Notes under the pieces: model-generated
Seen by the model: the letters and a program-made list of their open reading frames with translations, nothing else
What the model was told of the DNA's origin: nothing
Databases searched by the model: none
Part shown: positions 21,031 through 30,838 of the stretch, one piece after another
Position numbering within the stretch: the first letter of the stretch is position 1
How the letters are laid out: every line of letters begins with the position of its first letter
Position numbers and translations under genes: made by a program
Assembly (NCBI GenBank): GCA_963691815.1
Contig: OY829657.1
Coordinates: 30,354,366-30,418,365, forward strand
DNA from: Echiichthys vipera
Taxonomy: Eukaryota; Chordata; Actinopteri; Perciformes; Trachinidae
Direction: 5' to 3'
DNA length: 64,000 bases

Positions 21031-22327
21031 TTGGGTGGCACCAAGGTGCTTCTGAAAACCATTCGACATCTCAGGAGGAGGAAACGGGGAACCGTCCAAG
21101 CTGTATACTGTAAGGATGGGACGCTGGTGACCTCAGCTGATGAAGTAATCGGGCGGGGGAAGGAGCACTTTGAGAAACTCCTTAATCACACTAACACGCC
21201 CTCTTTTGTAAAGGCAGAGCTGGAGACTGATGGGGAATCATTGTCAATATCTCTGGCGGAAGTCACTGAGGTAGTCAAACAACTCCACAGTGGCAAAGCC
21301 CCAGGGATTGATAAGATTCATCCAGAAATGCTGAAAGCTTTAGGTTGGGAGGGGCTGTCTTGGTTGACACGTCTCTTCAACATTGCGTGGAAGTCTGGGA
21401 CAGTGCCAAGGGAGTGGCAGACCGGGGTGGTGGTTCCCTTATTTAAAAAGGGGGATCAGAGGGTGTGTGCCAATTACAGGGGTATCACACTACTCAGCCT
21501 CCCTGGTAAAGTCTACTCCAAGGGGCTGGAAGGGAGGGTTTGTCCTTTAGTCGAACCTCAGATTGAAGAGGAATGCCGATTCCGTCCTGGACATGGAACA
21601 ACGGACCAGCTCTCCACTCTCGCAAGGATCCTGGAGGGGGCGGGAGTATGCCCATCCACTCTACATGTGCTTTGTGGATCTGCAGAAGGCATATGACCGG
21701 GTCCCTCGGGAGATACTGTGGGAGGTGCTGCGGGAGTATGGGGTGAGGGGGTCACTTCTGTGGCCCATCCAATCTCTGTACACCCACAGCGAGAGCTGTG
21801 TCCGGATCCTCAGCAGTAAGTCAGATTCGTTCCAGGTGGGGGTTGGCCTCTGCCAGGGGTGCGCTTGCGATGACGTGGTCCTGATGGCATCGTCGGTCAG
21901 TGACCTTCAGCACTCACTGGATTGGTTCGCAGCCGAGAGTGAAATGGCTGGGATGAGGATCAGCACCTCTAAATCAGAGGCCATGGCTCTCAGCAGGAAA
22001 CCGGTGGATTGTTTACTCCAGATAGGGAATGAGTCCTTACCCCAAGTGAAGGAGTTCAAGTACCTCGGGATCATGTTCACGAGTGAGGGGACGATGGAGC
22101 TTGAGTTTGGCCGGAGAATCGGAGCAGCGGGGGCGGTGTTGCAGTCGCTCCACCGCACCGTTGTGACGAAAAGAGAGCTGAGCCGGAAGGCAAAGCTCTC
22201 GATCTGCCAGTTAATCTTCGTTCCTACCCTCACCTATGGTCATGAAAGTCAAGACCGAAAGAATGAGGTTGCGGATACAAGCGGCCAAAATGGGTTTTCT
22301 CAGGAGGGTGGCTGGAGTCTCCCTTAG
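21031..22327 (+). pseudogene. Rex3-like reverse transcriptase with palm deletion
   Basis: Frame one (21031-21696) carries LAEVTEVVKQLHSGKAPGID, LTRLFNIAWKSG, QTGVVVPLFKKGDQRVCANY and RGITLLSLPGKVY. After a frameshift near 21570 the second frame has MCFVDLQKAYDRVPREILWE (motif A), then VGVGLCQGCACDDVVLMASS. There the text between motif B and the ADD box has been lost, leaving the motif B glycine joined directly to a DD pair. Thumb text follows (LPQVKEFKYLGIMFTSEG). It cannot be active. Confidence 0.7.
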
Positions 22328-22430
22328 AGATAGGGTGATAAGTTCAGCCATCCGTGAGGAACTCGGAGTAGAGCCGCTGCTCCTTTGCGTTGAAAGGAGC
22401 CAGTTGAGGTGATTCGGGACTTTAGTTCGG

Positions 22431-22670
22431 ATGCCCCCTGGGCGTCTCCCTAGGGAGGTGGTCCAGGCACGTCCAGCTGGGAGGAGGCCTCGGGGAAGAC
22501 CCAGGACTAGGTGGAGAGATTATTTCTCCACACTGGCCTGGGAACGCCTCGGGATCCCCCAGTTAGAGCTGGTTAATGTGGCCCGGGAAAGGGAAGTTTG
22601 GGCTCCCCTGCCAAAGCTGCTGCCCCCGCTACCCGACCCCGGAAAAGCGGTTGAAGATGAGATGAGATGA
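22431..22670 (+). pseudogene. Rex3-like ORF C-terminus
   Basis: MPPGRLPREVVQARPAGRRP, then RGRPRTRWRDYFSTLAWERL and a LPKLLPPLPDPGK end form the arginine/proline-rich C-terminal domain of this LINE family. The stop codon and the GATGA tail follow directly, so the 3-prime UTR is almost absent. Confidence 0.65.
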
Positions 22671-22680
22671 GATGAGATCT

Positions 22681-22815
22681 ATGGTTTGAGAATACAATCT
22701 ATAGTCATTTTAATTATTTTCATGTCAATACTATCACTGTCCTTTGATATCTTGTTTTTAAGTTTGTGAACATCAGCTAATATTTCATTCTCTGTAACAT
22801 CGGCTAAATAGCAAC
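22681..22815 (-). pseudogene. small LINE RT fragment
   Basis: The minus strand reads LADVTENEILADVHKLKNKI, then SKDSDSIDMKIIKMTIDC, resembling the RT entry region of LINEs with a conserved SxDxDGID-type phrase. It abuts the tail of the Rex3-like element. Only about 45 residues are recognisable. Confidence 0.4.
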
Positions 22816-23148
22816 AAGGCGAAAAATTTGAAAAGTGAAAATTACCAGGTTAAGTGAAGTTGCTTGAGTTTAATCCCCGTGGTCTAGAAGTCACATCGTG
22901 TCTGTAAACGTTAAATGGGGATTTCTCCGAGGCTCCCTCTACTTTGTTCTTTACCTTTGACGACGACCATACTCCAAGGAGACGGTTTGTCTCCCCCACC
23001 GACGACCACTGCTTGGATTTTGCATCCATAGTTAATGTTAATACTAGGAGGTTATATCATGTTATATTGTGTGGTTATATATTGTGTCACGATAACCGCC
23101 CCCAGCCCCCGACGTCATAGTCATGGGGCCATTTCCATGGAAACAGAC
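22816..23148. other. unassigned sequence
   Basis: Nothing recognised. It is the left-hand target region of the BEL/Pao element and ends in a CA array. Confidence 0.4.

Positions 23149-23177
<29 letters not shown>
23149..23177. repeat. (CA)n microsatellite at the BEL/Pao junction
   Basis: A CA array of about 14 units ends exactly at the left LTR edge. The sequence after the right LTR begins CACAATAAT. The target duplication therefore cannot be read cleanly, and the array may have grown from it. Confidence 0.8.
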
Positions 23178-23180
<3 letters not shown>

Positions 23181-24249
23181 TCCGTTTTTCTCCCCACGGA
23201 AAGGGCAACCCGGTGCACAAAGGATACTACTCAGTCTTCCACTTTTTGTTTGTTTTATTCCTTGTTTATTTTATTCCTTAAAAGGGGAAAGCAGGTAATA
23301 AACCTGAAATATAAGGATTGCAACATTTTACTTTTCATGCAAAACACAAACATCACCTCTCACCACAATAGCCCAATAACAATAAGCAATAATAATTAAT
23401 AAATATCAACCCATTTCCATAACAAATATCACCAAATATTTATCAGCTAGTGATAGCATAATAAATATCATATGTATTAATTAAGAATTAGAAATATATA
23501 ATAATAATAATACATAATTATTTCATGTACACGCTTGATATGTCAAATATTATACACCATATTCAAATCCTACTGAAAGGCCTATGGAAAACAGCATTTA
23601 GTCTTTCTCTATAAGAAACTACAGCTCCCAAGATGCCCCGCGGCAAATCAGGAAGTACAGCACTACGTCAAACAGCGGTCCCTGAGATTCATTCATTCAT
23701 TTACAAAGCTAAAGAAAACAAACATGGATGGACACGGATGAGACAGCAACGTTTAAGTCCGAGTGTTAGCTTTATGTCCCACAGCTTCGCCATTTCGTTA
23801 ACTTTTATAACTTTCATAACTGCTTGAATCTACCGGAGTAACTTTACCGTACAACAAGCGGGAGCGGACGTAAACAGTGCAACGATACAGCATGGTAGCA
23901 GACAACATCAGCGTACAACATGAAAACAGACAACATAACGCGTACAACATGAAAGCAGGCAAGCAAACAAACAATTAACAGAGCTTACCAAGTGGCTGCA
24001 CACCGGGTTGAATCACGTTCAAAGAAAACTAATTTCGCTCTTCCTTTTCACAGGGTAAACACCGGTCACATGGACCCGCAGTGCACTCCTCTCTTAAAGA
24101 GGCACTACACTATTTGGCCTTTCAAACCCGTTTATCAATGAGTGTTACTTACAGCATTTTTTAGCTCTGGTTTAATGTAAACATTTAATTGAATTGTAAA
24201 TTAGAAATAACAAAACTATCTATAACAAAACTCCACAGAAAACACAACA
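23178..24249 (-). repeat. 3-prime LTR of the BEL/Pao element
   Basis: 1072 bp, matching 30839-31908 almost base for base from TTCCGTTTTTC to AACACAACA. Its outer end reads TCTTCC on the plus strand where the other LTR has TGTTCC, so the terminal dinucleotide is mutated here. A 64-codon open frame in both LTRs looks fortuitous. Confidence 0.9.
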
Positions 24250-24260
24250 CCTCCCACTTA
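24250..24260 (-). promoter_or_regulatory. polypurine tract
   Basis: Minus-strand AAGTGGGAGG lies directly against the 3-prime LTR, the position where plus-strand DNA synthesis of an LTR retrotransposon is primed. Confidence 0.7.
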
Positions 24261-24587
24261 AGTTCCTGATCTTATGATCTAGGAAACTTACCAAAATCAC
24301 TCAAAGACCCCTCTTAGTGACACCTTTTTTTTTTTTTTTTGTAGCTTTGCACAATGTCCACAAGTAAATGTAAGTGTCCAATGTCCAAGTCAATCACATC
24401 CCTTTGGCAGTTGTGTGGTGCGCTGCCAAGGGATGTGCTGGTTCTTACACCAAAGTGATGGGCATTGTGGCAGCGCTAGGCTTACACCAGCCAGCCAACA
24501 AGCGTAAGAGCGGTGACTGGGGTTTGGGTAGGAGTGTGTGCGTGACAGTGGTGTGCAAAATGAGAAGGGCTCAGGAAGATGCAAGTG

Positions 24588-27158
24588 TCATGGCAGCTGG
24601 GGTGGATGAGTTTGGTCCTCAACCGGGAGAAGGACCACCAGCCTTCTCACGTCTCTTCTAAGAACTGCCTTGGGCAGTGAAGAACTCTTCTTTCGGCCAC
24701 CTGCCAAGAGAACAGGAAGGCCAGCACAAGTTGCGATGTCGGCATCCCTGACGATCCCTTTACTGTCGGGGTAGACTGTCAGGATCCGGCCCAGACGAAA
24801 CTGACCTCTCAGAGCGTTTGGGTCAGCAATCCAGACGATGTCGCCGACCTGGACGTTCCTCTCTGTCCGGTGCCACTTATGTCGAACGAACAGATTTGGG
24901 CCAGCTAGCTCTCTCCACTTTGCCCAGAACCGGTCCACTCCGATTTGAATAGCCCTTAGTCGGCGCCAGGGATGGATCTCTCGGTCAAGCCCGCTGGTGT
25001 CTCCTCCAAGCGAGGTTCGACCCAGTACTAGGGAGTTGGGAGTTAGATACTCAACTGAGTCTTCCTGTTCTCTGGCATCAATTGGGCGTTCGTTTGTCAG
25101 GTTGGCTGCCTGATAGAACAGAGTTTGGAGTTCTCCCCATGTGAGAGACCCTGTAGCTCCTCCGAGGCTCGTGAGTGCCCTCTTCAAAGGCTTTACAGCA
25201 GCCTCCGCGGCTCCATTCCTGTGGGGTGCATCTGCAGGGTGAAATTCCCACTTCCACTCGGTCCCGTTCTTGGCGGCTACATCTTCCATAGAAGCAGCCT
25301 GCAAGCAAGCCAGATGTTTATGCAGCTCACACAGAGCCTGCTTGGCGCCAACAAAGTTAGTGCCTCTATCGGACCATAATTTTCTCGGATGCCCCCTCAG
25401 AGCAACAAAGCGGGAGTAAGCTTGGAGGAAGCTTTCTGCCGACTGGTCATCGGTGAGGTCCGCATGGACTGCTCTCGAGGCCATACAACAGTAAACAATG
25501 CCCCAGACCTTCTTGCTTATCCTTCGTTTAACAGCATCTTTTACCTCGAAGGGGCCAAAAAGATCGAGGGTTGTATACTCAAATGGGCTTGCCCTTTTAG
25601 TACGCTCATGGGGGAGATTACTCATTATTTGCTGGCACATCGCAGCTCTTTGCTTTCTGCAGGTGACACAGTTGTTCAGCACCTTTTTAACCGTTCTTCG
25701 TCCCTGCACAATCCAGGCTTTCCTTCTTGTCCGTAGAAGGGTAGAGGCGACACCTTCATGGTTTTCTTCATGTGCCTCCCTAGCCAGTAGGGTTGCCAGC
25801 CACGACTGGCATGGGATTAGTGGTACAGACACCCTGTCCTCATCCCAGCATTGGATTCTTCCTCCGCAGAGCAAAAGTCCCGTCTTCTCCTCCTTCTGAA
25901 CCACCAAGCGATCCAGGGTTGTGTCGCGGAATTCGACACCGTCTTGAGCTGCAAGAGCTAGATCTTTGAAAGCCGATGCTCTTTCTTTCACAGACAGGTA
26001 TGGCTTTTCCTCCCACTTCGACTGAACTGGGGCCTGGCTGTTGCCACCCAGCCAGAGTTCCACTGCTCGTCTCATCCAGGCGATGGTCCCGCATAAGCGT
26101 GCCAGTGAACTGAACCCTCGGGGATCCACAAGGCGCACAAGCTTAACACTGGTTGGGCCTGACCATTTCTTGAGCTGAGCTCCCGCTGTGACCAGGGCCG
26201 AGAACGCTTTCCTCCGAAGTCCTCCGATCTCTTCAGCGACAGAGGGGTTAATCTCTCTGGCAGTTTTCACGGGCCAATCTGATTCAGGCGATTTCAAAAA
26301 TCCAGGGCCTTCCTGCCAGACCGATCCCTCTGCAAGCTCCTCAGGGGATGCTCCCCTTGTGATGAGGTCGGCGATATTCTCTTTTCCTTCGACCCACCTC
26401 CAATTATCCACTGGTCCCGCCTTTTGGATTTCTCCAATCCGGTTTGCAAAAAATGTCTGATAGCCATAGCTATCCTTCTGGATGGCTCCCAGGTTTGTCT
26501 GGCTATCGACAAAATGGATCCACCGATCAACCTTGATGTGGCAGTGCTTCTCAAAGTATGTCTTCAAGCGGATAGCGAAGACAGCCCCGCACAGTTCTGC
26601 TTTAATGGCATCTCCTTTCTGGTCTAGCGGGGTGAGCTTTGCCTTTGATTCAACTAGTTTCACTATGACTCCATCTTTTTCCGTCTCCCACCGAAGGTAA
26701 AGAACGGCTCCATAGGAAGCTTCGCTGCCATCGGAAAACGTGATCCCCATCGGGCGGCCTATGGCTCCATGGGGTGTGAGGCTCCTTTCGAATCTGACTT
26801 GGCCAAGCCTCACATACTGCTCGAAGAGTTTTATTGCAGCAGCTCGAAGACATGGGGAGAGAGGATCATCCCAGGTGTCCTTGGAGTGACGGTTTCTACC
26901 TGCTTCCTGAAAGGACTCCCTTATGAGCATCACTCCTCGTTGCTTGGCAGGTGAGGCCAGGCCGATGGGGTCATAGAACCCTGCGATCTGACTCAGCAGC
27001 ATGCGCCGGGTGAGAGGGTCAGGGGTGCTGTCTTTGATCTCATCCTCCCTTAGATCTAGCCCGGTCCTCATCTTCCCTCGCCTCTTTGAAAAGTTCACCG
27101 ACGTCAGCACACGAAGTTTGTCTAATTCAGGTTCATATCCCACTCCCAATGCCTTATT
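24588..27158 (-). CDS. BEL/Pao pol C-terminal part: RT end, RNase H, integrase
   Basis: A long open frame follows the amber codon at 27161-27159, in the same phase as the upstream gag-RT frame. The early part has LTRRMLLSQIAGFYDPIGLA, the BEL-specific post-RT region. RNase H shows GITFSDGSEASYG, an AELCGAVFA glutamate and HFVDSQTN. Integrase has a zinc-binding domain (HEENHEG, then CVTCRKQR), followed by the catalytic core with EYTTLDLFGPF, LWSDRGTNFVGA and NGAAEAAVKPLKR, so the D, D and E positions are all kept. A C-terminal segment has GDIVWIADPNALRGQFRLG. About 850 residues without another break suggest a recently active element. No independent start is expected, since it is the distal part of a polyprotein. 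Confidence 0.88.
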   Translation of the reverse strand, partial: NKALGVGYEPELDKLRVLTSVNFSKRRGKMRTGLDLREDEIKDSTPDPLTRRMLLSQIAGFYDPIGLASPAKQRGVMLIRESFQEAGRNRHSKDTWDDPLSPCLRAAAIKLFEQYVRLGQVRFERSLTPHGAIGRPMGITFSDGSEASYGAVLYLRWETEKDGVIVKLVESKAKLTPLDQKGDAIKAELCGAVFAIRLKTYFEKHCHIKVDRWIHFVDSQTNLGAIQKDSYGYQTFFANRIGEIQKAGPVDNWRWVEGKENIADLITRGASPEELAEGSVWQEGPGFLKSPESDWPVKTAREINPSVAEEIGGLRRKAFSALVTAGAQLKKWSGPTSVKLVRLVDPRGFSSLARLCGTIAWMRRAVELWLGGNSQAPVQSKWEEKPYLSVKERASAFKDLALAAQDGVEFRDTTLDRLVVQKEEKTGLLLCGGRIQCWDEDRVSVPLIPCQSWLATLLAREAHEENHEGVASTLLRTRRKAWIVQGRRTVKKVLNNCVTCRKQRAAMCQQIMSNLPHERTKRASPFEYTTLDLFGPFEVKDAVKRRISKKVWGIVYCCMASRAVHADLTDDQSAESFLQAYSRFVALRGHPRKLWSDRGTNFVGAKQALCELHKHLACLQAASMEDVAAKNGTEWKWEFHPADAPHRNGAAEAAVKPLKRALTSLGGATGSLTWGELQTLFYQAANLTNERPIDAREQEDSVEYLTPNSLVLGRTSLGGDTSGLDREIHPWRRLRAIQIGVDRFWAKWRELAGPNLFVRHKWHRTERNVQVGDIVWIADPNALRGQFRLGRILTVYPDSKGIVRDADIATCAGLPVLLAGGRKKSSSLPKAVLRRDVRRLVVLLPVEDQTHPPQLP

Positions 27159-30100
27159 CTATTCATCCCGCATTTGGTTGGGGAGTATCAGGGTTTTGGG
27201 CTTTGTTGACCCAATCTTGCTGGGGTCAGTGGACTTTTCACTCCTCCCACTTTGGCCTGTCAGGACCCAGGGCTTGAGGGAGAAGCCGCCTGCTTTTAGG
27301 ATCTTTTCCACTCCTTTGGTCAGTTTAATCAGGGTTTGGAGGTCATTATGTGATGTCAATATATCGTCCACATAGCAGTCCTCAGCTAGAATTCGGCGTT
27401 CTGCAACCATGGATGCGAACTGGGGCAGGTTTGCTGTCTCCCTCATTGCAACCTGAGCGATGCATCCGGCAGGCTTGTCGCCGATGTTGACCCTGACGAC
27501 GGCAAACACACTGATTTCATCTTCAGGGTCATCCCTCCAGAGGAATCGGTGGAGGTGTACTTCCTCGTCCTTCAGCCACACTGAATTATACATTTTTTTA
27601 ACATCTCCAAGAGCAGCGTATAATCTGCTCCTGAATCTCAGGAGGACACCTCGGATTGGGTTGAGGACATCAGGGCCTTTGTGCAGGAGGTTGTTCAGGC
27701 TCAACCCTTTAAACTCCTGGCTACTGTTCCAGACTATCCTTACTGGTGTGGAGCTAGAATGAGGATTTGGGGCGACCAAATGGCTGATGTACCAGATTGG
27801 CCCGGTCCAGTCCTCGATCTCTTCTTTTGAGAGCTTGATGGCTGCTCCTCTTGATACCATCTCACGGATCTGCTCTCCATATGCTGCTTTCCATACAGGT
27901 TCTCTTGCCAGTCGAGCCTCTGTGTTACGGAAGGTTGCTTCTACTGCTCGGCGGTTATCTGGCAGAATCGCTGGGCTGGCCTTCCATGGATAGGCTGCAT
28001 CCCAGTGTGGGGCGTCGCTGTGTTTGTCCGCTAGCACATAAGAGAGGCAGTCTTTTATCTTCTCTAAGTCCCTTTCTTCTCCAAGGGTCATCTCTTTGCC
28101 TCCCGGGGGACACTTGCTGCACTTGCAGCTCCCACATTTCGGGTCACATGCTGCTCCAATACTATCCCACTTGAACCACTCAAACACCTCCTTATTTGTG
28201 GCAGTGGTGCTACTGAAGGTTACTTCTTCCATCCTCGTTGGGTCTCCCTCACTCAGGTCTATGGTGTCTACAAGGACCTCCTTGTACACTCTTGAGGATG
28301 TTCTCATGGACCTTGCAAAGTGAGTTTCGGACTGGTGCAGCATTAGGTCGACCGCTTCGAAGAGATCAGGGTGAGTGCCGCCAACGGTTTTGCCCAGTGG
28401 GCCGTCCCAGAGGACTAGATCTCCCTCCATCTTAAATGGCTGTGGAACTAGGCGACCTTCCCTGTGGCTAATCAGAAGATCGATGTTCTCAGGACGGACC
28501 AGCTCTTCTGCAGTGACACCAGGAAAGATTCTTTGCAGTTGCTGTGGAGTGACAGGCTGATTTATCTCTGCGATACTCTCCAGGCCATAGCAGAGCAGTT
28601 TATGTTCCGCTACCGCCCCCTTGGCTGTCTTCACTCTTAGTCGCAGGGAGTACCTCTTGGCTGTGACGGTCTTTTTCATTCCACCTATTCCATGAACTAT
28701 TAACCTGATGCTCTCACCAATCAGTCCAAGTCGCTGAGCAGCGTTGTTTGTTATATAGTTGGTGTCAGAGGCAAGGTCAATAAGAGTGCCGATCAGCTGG
28801 CCTGAATTAGTTGTTACTTCTAGCAACATCATTATCACTGGGTACTCTTTCAGTCCACTTCCAGCAGTGCAGATCGTAGTTGAGGCTTTGTTGGAAAATG
28901 CCTTCCTGAATTCAGCTCTTAGTTCCGGGTTGACTTTCGCCAGGAGCTCTTCTTGCTGGCTGGTCAGCCCAAGACCTCTTCTCTCCACCCTTTTGGCACC
29001 TTGCTCCTCGCTGCCAGCGTTTTTCTCTTGAGCGATGGACTTGGAGCAAAGCAGATAGTGGTGAGGCTCTTCTTTGCGGCAGTCCATTTTACTACAGAGA
29101 AACTTTGGGTTGCAACGGCCATCCTTTAGGTGGAAGCACAGGCATCCATTACATATGCTATGGGTCTTTAGATGAGCCTTTCTCCTCTGGAGATCCATCT
29201 CCCTAAAGGCTTTACAGGCAAACAGCCTGCCAGCGTGTGTTTCATCGGCACAGGCAGTGCATGAGCCCAAGCGTGGCTTCGACTGAGGCCCTCTTTGGCC
29301 TGAGGTGGCTTTGGAGAACGCCTTCTTGACTCCTCTTTCTGGCTTGTCTGTTGGGCCTTTCACTGAGGAGCACCCTTCTCCAGGACTTGCCTCCAGCAGA
29401 TCCAGCTCCTCCAGGATTGCCTCCTGCTTTTTCAGGAAGCGCAGTAAACAGTCAAAGTGGTTAGGTGGAGCAAAACCATTCACAGAATTCTTAGACTTGT
29501 GTGCAATCCATTTTTCTTTCAGAGAGTTTGGGAGCTTGCTTTCAAGGGACTGAGCTACCCAACGGTTCTTTATAACATCCTCTTCTCCCAGGACCACGAG
29601 GTTGCTAAGGGCCCGCTCCACAGCCTGGATCAGCTCAATTGCTTTCCTGGGGTTGTTTCCCTTTACTGGGGGTAGGCTCTGAACCTCCTCAGATATTTTA
29701 AGGACAATTTTCGCCTTGTTTCCAAAACGGTTGTCGAGGCGCCTGAACATTTCATCCGCCATCGCGCAGCTGGATAGAACCAGGTCTTTTTTCACCCTGT
29801 CGCTGAGACTTGCTAGGAGGTGGAACCTTGTAACACCAGCCGTCCTCTGTGGATTTCCCAGCTGTTCCAGCTCCTCCCACTCAGCTTTCCACCGGTAGAA
29901 GTCGGTCATGTCTCCTGAGAACGTGGGCAGGCGCGTTCTTTCAAGACTGATCTGCGGTCTGAAGCCATACACCCCTGGATGTGTGCCAGGGATTGCTTGT
30001 GGTGGTGCATATGGGAGGTTCGGGAATACAGATGCCTGTGGACCGGTGGGATTCTCGCCAGACTCACTGTGTTCTCCATCAGCACTTGCTTCTTCAACCT

Positions 30101-30695
30101 TTGCTCCCCCGTTAAGCTCTTCTGTCCGCTTCAACTTTTGCCAGCTCTGCACCCAGTCATGCAGTCTGTTTCCCAGTTTGTATAGCTGCTGCTTGTACAC
30201 TGTTGTATTGGCCCCAGAGACAAGATTTTCCCATTCAAGTACCTTCCGCTCAAGCATGTTGATCCTCTCCATCAGGATCTCTCTCAGGACTTGACAGTCT
30301 TCCTCCGGCAACTCCTTCACGTCTGTGTTCTCAACCTCTGCACATTTCTCCTCTGCACCGTCAGTGTACAGTTTTAGATCGACATAGGCGAATTTGGACC
30401 ATAATGTCTCCTTAGCGAGCTGGAGTGTATCTGTATATAAAGCAAGGCACTTCTTCGTTTTCTCCCTTGCATGAGCCGCTTCTTCCTCATTTTCCACTTC
30501 TTCCAGAGCATCAGCATATTCGAGACCAGCATCGTGCACTCTTCCAAAGTCCACACCAAGTGCTCTGATCTCGTCGATAAGTGCCCTTTTTTCTAGAAGA
30601 TCCACAGTGAGGGACAGCTTATTGGCTCTCTTGCTGAAGAGGGTTTGTGCTGTTGAGCGTTTTCCTTTCAGAGCCACTAATTCTGCCAACTCCAT
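27159..30695 (-). CDS. BEL/Pao gag-protease-RT part of the polyprotein
   Basis: 1178 residues from an ATG 143 bases inside the 5-prime LTR to TAG. The N-terminal 250 residues are helical and charged. A gag domain follows (RTRLPTFSGDMTDFYRWKAE), then a Cys/His-rich zinc-binding region around residues 490-545 (CTACADETHAGRLFACKAF, then CNGCLCFHLKDGRC). A protease-like domain near residue 650 (IGTLIDLASDTNYI) has DLASD in place of the canonical D-S/T-G triad. RT (about 880-1130) shows GDVKKMYNSV and the YVDD box near residue 1108. The frame stops within the RT connection, and the match resumes at once beyond the TAG. The stop is most simply a point mutation, though programmed readthrough cannot be excluded. 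Confidence 0.88.
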   Translation of the reverse strand: MELAELVALKGKRSTAQTLFSKRANKLSLTVDLLEKRALIDEIRALGVDFGRVHDAGLEYADALEEVENEEEAAHAREKTKKCLALYTDTLQLAKETLWSKFAYVDLKLYTDGAEEKCAEVENTDVKELPEEDCQVLREILMERINMLERKVLEWENLVSGANTTVYKQQLYKLGNRLHDWVQSWQKLKRTEELNGGAKVEEASADGEHSESGENPTGPQASVFPNLPYAPPQAIPGTHPGVYGFRPQISLERTRLPTFSGDMTDFYRWKAEWEELEQLGNPQRTAGVTRFHLLASLSDRVKKDLVLSSCAMADEMFRRLDNRFGNKAKIVLKISEEVQSLPPVKGNNPRKAIELIQAVERALSNLVVLGEEDVIKNRWVAQSLESKLPNSLKEKWIAHKSKNSVNGFAPPNHFDCLLRFLKKQEAILEELDLLEASPGEGCSSVKGPTDKPERGVKKAFSKATSGQRGPQSKPRLGSCTACADETHAGRLFACKAFREMDLQRRKAHLKTHSICNGCLCFHLKDGRCNPKFLCSKMDCRKEEPHHYLLCSKSIAQEKNAGSEEQGAKRVERRGLGLTSQQEELLAKVNPELRAEFRKAFSNKASTTICTAGSGLKEYPVIMMLLEVTTNSGQLIGTLIDLASDTNYITNNAAQRLGLIGESIRLIVHGIGGMKKTVTAKRYSLRLRVKTAKGAVAEHKLLCYGLESIAEINQPVTPQQLQRIFPGVTAEELVRPENIDLLISHREGRLVPQPFKMEGDLVLWDGPLGKTVGGTHPDLFEAVDLMLHQSETHFARSMRTSSRVYKEVLVDTIDLSEGDPTRMEEVTFSSTTATNKEVFEWFKWDSIGAACDPKCGSCKCSKCPPGGKEMTLGEERDLEKIKDCLSYVLADKHSDAPHWDAAYPWKASPAILPDNRRAVEATFRNTEARLAREPVWKAAYGEQIREMVSRGAAIKLSKEEIEDWTGPIWYISHLVAPNPHSSSTPVRIVWNSSQEFKGLSLNNLLHKGPDVLNPIRGVLLRFRSRLYAALGDVKKMYNSVWLKDEEVHLHRFLWRDDPEDEISVFAVVRVNIGDKPAGCIAQVAMRETANLPQFASMVAERRILAEDCYVDDILTSHNDLQTLIKLTKGVEKILKAGGFSLKPWVLTGQSGRSEKSTDPSKIGSTKPKTLILPNQMRDE

Positions 30696-30838
30696 TTTCC
30701 TTCTCCCGAACTGACCAAGGCGCTGTCAAACAGAGGGGTCTATTCGGCCTATTCCTCTTCCGGTGCCCCTTCACAGGTCAACGCTGATAGGATAGTGGCA
30801 GACTTGGCTTGACACGCTCAGAACCGTTGGTTTATTAC

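Larger units (their letters stand above)
20005..22678 (+). mobile_element. Rex3-like (RTE clade) LINE, 5-prime truncated
   Basis: The copy starts inside the endonuclease and runs through linker, RT and C-terminal domain to a GATGA repeat tail at 22655-22678. Tails of GATG-type repeats and the phrase GTVPREWQTGVVVPLFKKGD are features I associate with the teleost Rex3 family. Several frameshifts divide the ORF. A second copy on the minus strand is at 40693-43068. It is inserted in the Gypsy integrase. Confidence 0.75.

Noticed and set aside
23633..23827. 64-codon ORF in the BEL/Pao LTR, repeated at 31292-31486
   Set aside because: It is present in both LTRs only because the LTRs are copies. 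The product resembles nothing and LTRs of this group are not known to code.
25078..26700. Several plus- and minus-strand frames of 60-130 codons over the BEL/Pao pol
   Set aside because: They are shadows of the 853-codon pol frame in other phases.
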